Of a stretch of 26,931 bases of DNA, positions 16,425-23,506 are shown in pieces (position 1 is the first letter of the stretch; each line of letters begins with the position of its first letter). The stretch is from Xanthobacteraceae bacterium (GTDB lineage: Bacteria; Pseudomonadota; Alphaproteobacteria; Rhizobiales; Xanthobacteraceae). The translations under genes were made by a program, and so were the position numbers. Below the pieces are notes generated by a model, which saw only the letters and a program-made list of their open reading frames with translations, ran no database searches and had not been told where the DNA came from. The stretch spans positions 1-26,931 of the forward strand of contig JASHRR010000207.1 in assembly GCA_030037185.1 (NCBI GenBank), in the 5' to 3' direction.

Positions 16425-17137
16425 CACAATGTCCTTCCGGATCTTGCTGGCAAAGCGTTGCGCTGTGCGAGAGACGGCATTGTCGCGGCATTGTGGCGGG
16501 GTGTCAGCGGGCGCCTCCGCGCCAGCAGGTAGGTTGAGGCGAGCAGTACAGCAAACCCCGCAAGGGCGATGCCGGTGCCGAACGGTTGGAGCGCAAACGC
16601 GGTCGAGACCCCTATTCCCAACAATGCGAGCCCCACCGCCCACGACGGGGCCGCGCAGCAAACCGCCCACATCATGGTGATTGTGGTGAAGCCGACGAGA
16701 GCCGCGCCAATACCGGTTGCGGCCAGGCCGGAGTAGCGTATGGCGCACCCGCAGGAGTGCGGAAATCGCCTTAGCAGCATGATGTTGGTGGCGACGAGCG
16801 CGCCCAGCGCGAGCACGATGAGAAACTTCGGTGGTAAGATCTCGATGCTCCACTCGGCGATGCCGTGCCCGTAATCGCGGTTCATGTAACCGATTTCGAG
16901 CAGCCACTCGTCGAGCATGATCGGCACCATGTCGCGCAGCGACGGAGTGGAGCGGAAGATCACTGCGATGTTGTGAGCGTAATCGTAGAGCGTGATGTAG
17001 TTTGGGAGCTCGCCGAACCGGATCACGACGCTGAGCACCAGCCCGGCGTAGTAAGCGATAACAAATCCGGACGTGATGAGCAGCCAGGGCCACTTGCGCC
17101 CCGCGACCTCGTCTCGACTGACGGAGTTCGTGGACAT
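16424..17137 (-). CDS. Unrecognised integral membrane protein with CGC and CC motifs, within the ABC operon
   Basis: A 237-residue protein I do not recognise. It occupies the position between permease and ATPase but lacks the EAA loop of ABC permeases. A first helix (WLLITSGFVIAYYAGLVLSVV) is followed by a loop of about 65 residues (FRSTPSLRDMVPIMLDEWLL and more), a helix FLIVLALGALVATNIMLL, then HSCGCAIRYS. Three closely packed helices follow: LAATGIGAALVGFTTITMMW, AVCCAAPSWAVGLALLGIGV and GTGIALAGFAVLLASTYLLA. The CGC and CC(A)AP cysteines sit near membrane borders and recall thiol metal-relay motifs of MerT-like proteins; no homology is claimed. Both ends overlap neighbours by TGATG, so its synthesis is tied to the transporter. 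A metal or redox role is a guess. Confidence 0.8.
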   Translation of the reverse strand: MSTNSVSRDEVAGRKWPWLLITSGFVIAYYAGLVLSVVIRFGELPNYITLYDYAHNIAVIFRSTPSLRDMVPIMLDEWLLEIGYMNRDYGHGIAEWSIEILPPKFLIVLALGALVATNIMLLRRFPHSCGCAIRYSGLAATGIGAALVGFTTITMMWAVCCAAPSWAVGLALLGIGVSTAFALQPFGTGIALAGFAVLLASTYLLARRRPLTPRHNAATMPSLAQRNALPARSGRTL

Positions 17138-18075
17138 CAGCGCGTTCGTCGTTGCCAGGTGAGAAACGGGCGCGTCAGGAGACGGACCGCGTAGGTCGAC
17201 AGCGTGCCGAGCGCGCCGATCACCAGCATGCCCACCACGATGTCCTGATAATTGATGAGCGAATATGCATTCCAGGTGAAATAGCCGATGCCGTACTGCC
17301 CGCTGATGATTTCGCCTGCGAGCAGCGAAAACCAGGCCACGCCCATTCCGATGCCGAGTCCTGTCGCGATACTTGGCAGTGCGGCAGGGATGACAACGCT
17401 CCAGAAGATCTGGAGCCGGTTGGCGCCGAGCGTCTGCGCTGCGCGCACAAACACTTCGGGCGTCTGCTCGACCCCGTGGATCGTGTTCAGCACGATGGGA
17501 AACACTGCGCCGAGAAAAGTGATATAAATGATCGAGGATTCCTCGGTCGGCATCATAAGGATCGCCAGCGGGATCCAGGCGACGGCCGGAATCGGTCGAA
17601 GAATCTCTATATAGGGCATCAGGAGGTCGCGAGCGAGCCGTGAGCGGCCCATGATCAGGCCGAACGTGATGCCGGCCCCGGTCGCCAGCCCGTACGCATA
17701 AAGGATGCGCTGCATGCTGACGAGAATGTGCAGGTAGAACGTGGTCTCGCCTAGGTGGGCCCAAAAGGCTTCGCCGACCCCGACGGGAGACGGCACGTTC
17801 TCGAACCGGACATACCAGTTGAAACCAGCTCTCGTCGCCCAGTACCAGAGCAAGAGTCCAAGAACGACCGATGCAATGCTGAGGCTCCAGCTCTTCGCGT
17901 ATACCTCCAGGAGCTCCCGTTTCGATTCCTGCCCGGGCTGGCATGCTGTCGGCGCTCCTTCGACATGCGTTGCGAGATCGTTATCGCTTGGCGTGGGAGC
18001 GACGCCGGCCGACGGCAACGAGCTCGGCTGCTCGCTTGGCAAGGCCAAATAGCCGGCATTTGCGGGCGAATTCAT
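17137..18075 (-). CDS. ABC transporter permease, nitrate/sulfonate/taurine type
   Basis: A 312-residue inner-membrane permease of the BPD_transp_1 family with about six helices in the last 250 residues. The cytoplasmic EAA loop reads AAQTLGANRLQIFWSVVIPA, where the ATPase docks. Other family points are RILYAYGLATGAGITFGLIMG, EILRPIPAVAWIPLAILMM and GVAWFSLLAGEIISGQYGIGYF. These are typical of SsuC/TauC. An unusually long polar N-terminal extension of about 60 residues precedes the first helix. The ATG at 18075 has GGGAGGGG 2-4 nt upstream and is preferred to the codon at 18096. Its stop overlaps the next start (TGATG). The binding-protein gene lies 62 nt upstream. Confidence 0.93.
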   Translation of the reverse strand: MNSPANAGYLALPSEQPSSLPSAGVAPTPSDNDLATHVEGAPTACQPGQESKRELLEVYAKSWSLSIASVVLGLLLWYWATRAGFNWYVRFENVPSPVGVGEAFWAHLGETTFYLHILVSMQRILYAYGLATGAGITFGLIMGRSRLARDLLMPYIEILRPIPAVAWIPLAILMMPTEESSIIYITFLGAVFPIVLNTIHGVEQTPEVFVRAAQTLGANRLQIFWSVVIPAALPSIATGLGIGMGVAWFSLLAGEIISGQYGIGYFTWNAYSLINYQDIVVGMLVIGALGTLSTYAVRLLTRPFLTWQRRTR

Positions 18076-18137
18076 TGCCCCTCCCTTTGCCGCCACATGT
18101 CAGGCGACCCAATCGAGCGTACGGCACGCCGGCTTGG

Positions 18138-19502
18138 TTACGAAGCGAGGCTGGCCACCGCCCCCGCGAAGGTGAAAACTTGGCCTTTGACTGAGGCCGC
18201 ATATTGCTCCGCATCGTTCTTGCGCAGGAACGCCGCGTACGTGCCGTTCGGCCCAAGCACGTAGAACGCCGACTTGCCGAATATCTTGAGACCGCTGAGC
18301 TGGTCGTACACATAAGTCGCGTTGACCTTGGCCCCCGCGGCCCGGTACTTGGCAACCCCCTCGAGAAATTCCCTGACCGTGGCAAAGGTCAAAATGCCGT
18401 CGCGAGCATGCCAGATCTCGTTTGGCAGGCCGCGGTTGGCGACCACAGGATCGATTGTCACTGCGCGCTGCGCCGCATAATCGAGCCCCATCTCACCGTA
18501 AGCCTGCTTGAGGTAGGTTTCATCGATCCACTGGCGCAGGTCGAGTGCCGGAGCAAGGCTCGCGTCGGCGAGCACCTTGTGGTCGAACTTGAGCGTGTCG
18601 ATCCACTCCGGTTTCAGCGTCGGGTCGAGCGTCAAGTAACCGCCTTTCGAGTAATAGAGATAAAGAACTTCCTTTTCGACCCCGGTCCATTTCTCCATTA
18701 TCTGCACGGCCTGGACCGGATCGCTCTCGATCCAGCGCTCAGCGTCGTAGATGGCCTTGATAAAGGCGACGACGACTTCGGGATATTTTTCGGCAAAGTC
18801 CTTGCGCACGACCACGCCGTGCAGATACGGGACGCCCGTCTCGCTGCCGTCGTAGATCACGCGAGCGGTACCGCGAAACTGCATGATCTCCGACCACGGG
18901 CAGAAATCTGCGTGCGCATCGATCTTGCCAGCGGCGATGTTCGCTGCGCCTACGGTCGGGCTCTGGTTCTTAAGCTCAACCGCCGAGAGGGGAATATGCG
19001 CGTCGGCCAACGCCTTGACCAGCATACCCCATGCGGCGCTGCCGACCGGAGTCGAGACGGAGCGCCCGCGCAATTGCTCGATCGAATGAATATCAGAGTT
19101 TACCGGAACGACGATTGCGTTGCCCGAGCCTTTTCTGTTGTAGGCGGTGCCGGCCACGAGCACCGTGCGCAGGCTTGATGTTTGCTGAAACTTCGCGCCG
19201 TTGACGACCAGCGGATAGTCGCCCATTACACCAAAGTTTAGCTTGTTCGCCAGCATCTGATTGGTAATGGGGGCGCCCGACTCGTAGTCGTTCCAGACGA
19301 GGTCGTATTGCGCGCCTGCATACTTGCCGTTATGCGGCAGATGTTTTTCTAGAAGTTTGAGTTCCTTGACGACGATACCAGCTGGATAGGTATCCGTGCA
19401 CATGCTCTGGTGACCGACGCCGATTCTGATCGTCTCGGCCGGCGCCAGCGTGATAACCCCAAAGCTAAGCGCCGCTGCCGTAACCAGGCTTCTGATGATC
19501 AT
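18138..19502 (-). CDS. ABC substrate-binding protein with NosL-like C-terminal domain
   Basis: A 454-residue exported binding protein. The signal peptide (residues 1-24) ends APAE. Residues 25 to about 345 form an NrtA/SsuA/TauA-type fold, with DYESGAPITNQMLANKLNFG and VMGDYPLVVNGAKFQ early, then STPVGSAAWGMLVKALADA. Usual members stop near 320-350 residues. The remaining ~100 (351-450) align by eye to NosL: EIWHARDGILTFATVREFL, TYVYDQLSG, SAFYVLGPNG, then DAEQYAASVKGQVFTF. NosL is a Cu(I)-binding lipoprotein of nitrous-oxide-reductase maturation. Its metal-side Cys/Met residues are not obvious here, so metal binding is uncertain. The ATG has AGGTGAGGGG immediately upstream. A sigma-54-like promoter lies about 50-70 nt before the start. 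Ligand unknown; a sulfate ester or sulfonate is suggested by context. Confidence 0.85.
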   Translation of the reverse strand: MIIRSLVTAAALSFGVITLAPAETIRIGVGHQSMCTDTYPAGIVVKELKLLEKHLPHNGKYAGAQYDLVWNDYESGAPITNQMLANKLNFGVMGDYPLVVNGAKFQQTSSLRTVLVAGTAYNRKGSGNAIVVPVNSDIHSIEQLRGRSVSTPVGSAAWGMLVKALADAHIPLSAVELKNQSPTVGAANIAAGKIDAHADFCPWSEIMQFRGTARVIYDGSETGVPYLHGVVVRKDFAEKYPEVVVAFIKAIYDAERWIESDPVQAVQIMEKWTGVEKEVLYLYYSKGGYLTLDPTLKPEWIDTLKFDHKVLADASLAPALDLRQWIDETYLKQAYGEMGLDYAAQRAVTIDPVVANRGLPNEIWHARDGILTFATVREFLEGVAKYRAAGAKVNATYVYDQLSGLKIFGKSAFYVLGPNGTYAAFLRKNDAEQYAASVKGQVFTFAGAVASLAS

Positions 19503-19526
19503 CCCCTCACCTGTTCTGCTGCCGTT

Positions 19527-19539
19527 ACTTGTCTTAAGT
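19527..19539. promoter_or_regulatory. Short palindrome in the leader of the ABC operon
   Basis: ACTT-N5-AAGT lies between the predicted transcription start and the binding-protein ATG. An operator for the adjacent GntR regulator in this position would block transcription. The match to known HutC-type sites is loose. Confidence 0.25.
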
Positions 19540-19553
19540 CCGACCACTCAAAC

Positions 19554-19570
19554 TGCAAACCCGGTGCCAA
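19554..19570 (-). promoter_or_regulatory. Sigma-54-type -24/-12 promoter for the ABC operon
   Basis: On the minus strand TTGGCACCGGGTTTGCA has the invariant GG and GC separated by exactly 10 nt. It matches TGGCAC and TTGCA fully, differing from the full consensus only by C for G after TGGCAC. The predicted start of transcription is near 19543, giving a leader of about 40 nt before the ATG at 19502. An AAA+ activator would be required and none is encoded in this window. Confidence 0.6.
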
Positions 19571-19609
19571 TCCTCGCCGTTGCGGGCCGAAAACCAAAGG
19601 GTTTGACAT

Positions 19610-19628
19610 CTCGAAAAAAAAGATCGAG
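19610..19628. promoter_or_regulatory. Inverted repeat upstream of the sigma-54-like element
   Basis: CTCGA-N9-TCGAG with an A-rich spacer lies about 40 nt upstream of the -24 element. It could bind the GntR regulator or an activator. The evidence is symmetry and position only. The rest of the gap 19503-19808 shows no gene. Confidence 0.25.
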
Positions 19629-19808
19629 CGAGAAAAGGCGACAAAAGCAGGCGCCCTGACCAATGCCGACCTCCTATCCATTCTCCCGTCGCCCCTGCTC
19701 AACGAATAAGCAGCAGCGGCGCGGCCGATAATACAAGCTGCGCCCAGCGGCCGAAGCCGCAGACATTTTCGTTGCTGAACGGCGTATGCCGCGGGTTCCG
19801 CATCGAAC

Positions 19809-20528
19809 TCACCAGCGCGGTACGCGGACACGGAACTGGAACGCGTCAGGTCGTACATACAGACGTTCGAAGTCAATCGGCCGACCCCGGCTGTCGTGCG
19901 TCAAGCGCACGATCCGCACCAAGGAAACGCCCTTTCCCAGTGCGAGCCGCTGCGCAGACAATTCGTCCGCTGGCACGACATCGAGCGAGATATCGGCATA
20001 GCCCAGCTCGATGCCGACCTCTTGCTCGAGCAACGTGAAGATATCGACATGGGTCAGATTCAACTCCATCAGCCGCCGACCGACGCCGACCGGAAAATGG
20101 CTTATGTCATAAGAGAGCGCCGCCCCACCGGCGATTCGTAGCCTGGAGATGCGCACGATAAGCGCCCCCCGCTCGAGCTGCAGAATTCTTCGCATTTCGG
20201 CTGATGCTGGCAGTTCGGACAACTCGACGACTTCCGAACGGACATCGACGCCAAGACGGGCCATCACTTCGCCGAAGCCCTGAAGGCGACCGAAGTCCTG
20301 AACCGCCTGGACCCGGCGAACGAAGTAGCCCTTCCCCTGACGGCTTTCGATGAGGCCGTCCTTGCGCAGCGCGTCAAGGGCGAGGCGGATCGTCACCCGG
20401 CTCACGCCGAATTCCGCTCCGAGCGCGCTTTCTGAGGGAAGCTTGTCCTGTTGCGCAAACACGCCACGGCTGATCCGCTGACGCAGCAGATCGCGCACCG
20501 CAATGTATTTGTACCCGCTGATGGCCAC
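19809..20528 (-). CDS. GntR-family transcriptional regulator, HutC/UTRA type
   Basis: A 239-residue DNA-binding regulator. The N-terminal winged helix-turn-helix is clear: KYIAVRDLLRQRISRGVF, KLPSESALGAEFGVSRVTIR, then LALDALRKDGLIESRQGKGYFV (residues 7-70). A UTRA effector domain follows (about 90-235), with ERGALIVRISRLRIAGG and ADELSAQRLALGKGVSLVRI. UTRA domains bind small molecules that release the protein from DNA. The start is GTG at 20528. It lies upstream of, and in line with, the ABC operon and divergent to the Crp-like gene, so both are candidate targets. The inducer may be the transported compound; that is inference. Confidence 0.92.
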   Translation of the reverse strand: MAISGYKYIAVRDLLRQRISRGVFAQQDKLPSESALGAEFGVSRVTIRLALDALRKDGLIESRQGKGYFVRRVQAVQDFGRLQGFGEVMARLGVDVRSEVVELSELPASAEMRRILQLERGALIVRISRLRIAGGAALSYDISHFPVGVGRRLMELNLTHVDIFTLLEQEVGIELGYADISLDVVPADELSAQRLALGKGVSLVRIVRLTHDSRGRPIDFERLYVRPDAFQFRVRVPRW

Positions 20529-20706
20529 CGGCTCTTTCCCGACACGCAGCTACCCGCACAGATTAGGGCGATGGCCCCTGCACATTCGTTGCACGGTCCG
20601 CTTTTTTGACCGGCGGCATGCTATCGCGCTGCTCCCCGCATGTTAGGCAACTAATTGCTCGATCGCGCGGGTTGACCACCATGGGCCTTCGGCGGGACCA
20701 TGAGTT

Positions 20707-20723
20707 TTGGCACGAATTGTGCC
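20707..20723 (+). promoter_or_regulatory. Sigma-54-like promoter / perfect palindrome upstream of the Crp-like gene
   Basis: TTGGCACGAATTGTGCC has TGGCACG complete and GG-N10-GC spacing, with GTGC in place of TTGC at -12. The predicted start near 20734 is about 38 nt before the ATG at 20772. The core GGCAC-N5-GTGCC is also a perfect inverted repeat, so it may instead, or in addition, be an operator for a dimeric regulator such as the neighbouring GntR or Crp protein. Confidence 0.45.
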
Positions 20724-20771
20724 GCCGCCTGCGCTGTCGTGTGCCCGGCGCGGCGCTGGAGGGGATACGCA

Positions 20772-21554
20772 ATGGCTCCAACCAAGGCCTTAAGATTACC
20801 CCCCCGCGCCGTCTGCCCCGGCCAGTCGGCGCAGTCACCGGCGCCGCGTTCGGTGCTGCTGGTCGAGAGCGAGAACCTGGTCGGGGGGCCGACGCCGCTT
20901 TTTCAGGCACTGAGCGAGCGCGAGCAAAAAGAAGTCATGGCTCACGGTACCCAGCGCGTCGTCCACCGGCGTCAGATGCTATTCGTCCAAGGAACCCCGC
21001 ACGACGGCATTTACCTGATCCAGAGCGGCCGCGTACGCGTGTTCTACACCGCCCCGTCAGGTCGTGAGATCACGCTTGCCTATTGGCACCGGGGCAACTT
21101 CGTCGGCGGACCGCAAGTCTTCGGGTCGGGCGTTCACCTTTGGTCCGGCATCGCAACGACGGACTGCAGCGTCGTTCATATTCCGGGCAAACTATTGCGC
21201 AGGCTGGTCGTGCAGATTCCGAGCCTCGCCATCGGAATCATCGAGGGACTGGTCTTCAAGGGAAAGTGCTACTCGGCATTGGCGCAGATGCTGGGCACCC
21301 GGTCGGTGACCGAAAGGCTGGCGCATCTTCTGTTGCATCTGGCCGACATCTATGGTGTCCCCCAGCATGGCGCCATTGTCATCTCCACCGCGCTGAGCCA
21401 CGCTGACATCGCGCACATGGTGGGAGCGACGCGGCAATGGGTGACGATCAGCCTCAAGCGCTTCGAGGGAAAGGGAATCATCGCTTCGAGCAAATCCAAG
21501 GTGGTGATCTACCGGCTCGACAAGCTCGCGCAATTGAGAGGCAGCGCCGCATGA
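20772..21554 (+). CDS. Crp/Fnr-family transcriptional regulator
   Basis: A 260-residue regulator. Residues about 45-165 form a cyclic-nucleotide-binding-type beta-barrel: FVQGTPHDGIYLIQSGRVRV, then SGREITLAYWHRGNFVGGPQ. A long dimer helix and a C-terminal HTH follow; the recognition region is ALSHADIAHMVGATRQWVTI then SLKRFEGKGII. No Fnr-type cysteine cluster is visible at the N-terminus, so an oxygen-sensing Fe-S role is unlikely; the effector is unknown. GGAGGGG precedes the ATG at 20772, preferred to an ATG at 20700 that lacks a good site and overlaps the putative promoter. It is divergent to the GntR gene and upstream of the sulfatase genes on the same strand. Confidence 0.92.
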   Translation: MAPTKALRLPPRAVCPGQSAQSPAPRSVLLVESENLVGGPTPLFQALSEREQKEVMAHGTQRVVHRRQMLFVQGTPHDGIYLIQSGRVRVFYTAPSGREITLAYWHRGNFVGGPQVFGSGVHLWSGIATTDCSVVHIPGKLLRRLVVQIPSLAIGIIEGLVFKGKCYSALAQMLGTRSVTERLAHLLLHLADIYGVPQHGAIVISTALSHADIAHMVGATRQWVTISLKRFEGKGIIASSKSKVVIYRLDKLAQLRGSAA

Positions 21555-21827
21555 ACGTGCCTTGCCTTTGGACGCGCTGGCCCGAAACTGCCTAAAATTG
21601 CGTCACCTGCGGCGAATTTTGCAATTAATCGACCGTGTCCCGCAAAGTCTGTTTGATCCGTATCCCCTCCCCACTCGAATATCGCGGCTCGCGGCCTCCG
21701 CACGGCTAGAGAGCGGATTTTGCCGCCGGCCATTCCTGCACCCGCCATCCAGCGTGGCTGGTCTGCGTGGTGCCTCGAGCAAGGGTTCTGCGTGCGGTCA
21801 AAACGATGAGGGATTTGGAGACTTGTC

Positions 21828-22025
21828 ATGAACCAGAACAGGCATTCGGCAAAATCCGACTCTTGCCCTGCGCGCGGCGGGGCTGTCGGCCGCGCTCTCC
21901 TGCGCATCGCTGCGTGGTGGCGCGGCCTCACGCGCGATGTTGCCGGCAGCTATCGGGCTGAACGCCACTACATGCGCGGGCCCGGCCCCAAATGGCACGA
22001 GAATAATGCCGGCAGCACGACGTGA
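21828..22025 (+). CDS. Small hypothetical protein upstream of the sulfatase
   Basis: A 65-residue basic protein with no recognised family. It has a polar start (MNQNRHSAKSD), a short amphipathic stretch LLRIAAWWRGLTRDVAGSY and a polar tail. GGAG with a 7-nt gap precedes the ATG. Its position, about 270 nt after the Crp-like gene and 116 nt before the sulfatase, fits a leader gene of the sulfatase unit. A weak GG-N10-GC element near 21759-21773 precedes it. It may be a chance ORF. Confidence 0.4.
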   Translation: MNQNRHSAKSDSCPARGGAVGRALLRIAAWWRGLTRDVAGSYRAERHYMRGPGPKWHENNAGSTT

Positions 22026-22090
22026 CCGAGCGCATCGGCGCAAAGCAAGTTCGCACGGGCGTGCGCGCTAGATGAGGATTGGCTTACAGC

Positions 22091-22126
22091 GGCGTCGGCA
22101 GAAATCGACGCCCGCCACCATTTTTT
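22091..22126 (+). terminator. Hairpin with nearby T-run in front of the sulfatase gene
   Basis: GGCGTCG-N8-CGACGCC forms a perfect 7-bp stem, followed after 8 nt by TTTTTT and then the sulfatase ribosome-binding site. The T-run is too far for a classical terminator. It could be an attenuator-like or leader structure controlling sulfatase expression. Confidence 0.35.
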
Positions 22127-22141
22127 ACCTGGGAGTCATCA

Positions 22142-23506
22142 ATGCCGACTGAGAAACCGAATATCGTCTTCTTCCACGTCGACAACCTCGGCATGGGCGA
22201 GCTGGGTTGCTACGGCGGCGGGATCCTGAGAGGCGCCGATACCAAGCGCACCGACAAGTTTGCCACGGAAGGCTTAAAGCTGACCCACTATGTGGTGGAG
22301 CCGCAATGCACGCCAACCCGTTCGGCGCTGATGACGGGACGCTATCCGATCCGCTCCGGCAACCACACGATCGCCCTGGGCGGCAATGCCGGCGGCCTCA
22401 TCCGATGGGAGGTAACCATCGCCGAGATCCTGGCCGCAGCCGGATACGTTTCATGTTGCCTAGGGAAGTGGCACATCGGCGCGGAGGACGGCCGGTGGCC
22501 GACGGATCACGGCTTTGACGAATGGTACGGTCCGCTGCGGACGTACGATGAATGCATGTGGCTCGAGGACCCTCATTACGTTCCCGAGCGCGATGGCTAT
22601 TCCTATATGCACGAGGGCCGCAAGGGCGAGGGCGTGAGGCCGATCCTGTCTCAGCAGCTCACCATGGACATGAAGAAGCGCTGCGACCTCGAATATCAAA
22701 GGCGCGGTCTAAACTTCATGGAGCGCAGCGTATCGACGGGCAAGCCGTTTTTCCTCTATTTCAATCACTCGCTGATGCATTTCCCGATGATTCCCCGCGA
22801 CGAATTCGCCGGAAAAAGCACGAACGGCGAATGGGGCGATTGCCTGCTGATGCTTGACCATGACTTCGGCGTTCTGCTCGACAAGCTCGACGAACTGGGC
22901 GTCGCCGACAACACCATTGTGGTCTATTGCGGCGACAACGGCGCCGAGGATCATCTGGTCGGCCGGGGCACGGGCGGCTTCTTCGACGGGTCTTATTTCA
23001 GCTCGGCGGAAGGCGGCATTCGCACGCCGTTCCTGATCCGCTGGCCCGGAAGGATCAAGGCGGGGGTCGAGAGCAACGAGATGGTCCATGTCAGCGACAT
23101 GTTCACCACGCTATTGAGATTCGCTGGCTGCGAGCCACCGCGTGATCGAATCATCGACGGCGTAGACCAGACCACGTTCTTTCTCGGCCAGCAGCCAGCC
23201 TCAAACCGAGATACCTGCATGGTCTGGCTCAACGAGGAGCTGCATGCGATCAAGTGGAAGGACTTCAAGATCAACTTCAAGCGCCAGCAGCACTTCCACG
23301 ATCCGGAGCTGCCGCTGGGCTTCGCCCGCATCACGCATCTCATGGAGGACCCGAAGGAACGAGAGCCGGTCAACCACCGCTATGTGCGCTGGTGGGTGAT
23401 GCAGCACGCACATCGGGTGGTACGGGAATTCGAAGAAAGCAAGAAACGAGAGGAACTCATTCCGGCGGGATCGCCTGTCGACTTCGTGCCAAGGCCTTAC
23501 GCGTGA
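22142..23506 (+). CDS. Type I (Cys-type) sulfatase, cytoplasmic arylsulfatase-like
   Basis: A 454-residue alkaline-phosphatase-superfamily enzyme that hydrolyses sulfate esters. The sulfatase signature is QCTPTRSALMTGRY (C56 to be converted to formylglycine, with P58 and R60). Metal-site residues include D14-N15 in FFHVDNLGMGELG, where the second Asp of the usual DD is Asn, and D265-N266 in YCGDNGAED. The conserved Lys and His appear in GKWHIG, and TDHGFDEWYG is typical of arylsulfatases. No signal peptide is present, so it acts in the cytoplasm and its substrate must be imported; the ABC transporter at 15588-19502 is the obvious candidate. GGGAG lies 6 nt before the ATG. Its stop overlaps the next gene (GTGA). 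The substrate is unknown. Confidence 0.94.
   Translation: MPTEKPNIVFFHVDNLGMGELGCYGGGILRGADTKRTDKFATEGLKLTHYVVEPQCTPTRSALMTGRYPIRSGNHTIALGGNAGGLIRWEVTIAEILAAAGYVSCCLGKWHIGAEDGRWPTDHGFDEWYGPLRTYDECMWLEDPHYVPERDGYSYMHEGRKGEGVRPILSQQLTMDMKKRCDLEYQRRGLNFMERSVSTGKPFFLYFNHSLMHFPMIPRDEFAGKSTNGEWGDCLLMLDHDFGVLLDKLDELGVADNTIVVYCGDNGAEDHLVGRGTGGFFDGSYFSSAEGGIRTPFLIRWPGRIKAGVESNEMVHVSDMFTTLLRFAGCEPPRDRIIDGVDQTTFFLGQQPASNRDTCMVWLNEELHAIKWKDFKINFKRQQHFHDPELPLGFARITHLMEDPKEREPVNHRYVRWWVMQHAHRVVREFEESKKREELIPAGSPVDFVPRPYA

Noticed and set aside
16424..17944. A single long frame suggesting a permease-membrane protein fusion
   Set aside because: The upstream part is a shadow of the true permease. The TGATG overlap at 17137 gives a proper start for a separate protein.
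21585..21600. TGGCCCGAAACTGCC as a sigma-54 promoter after the Crp-like gene
   Set aside because: The GG-to-GC spacing is 9, not 10, and the -24 box is poor.
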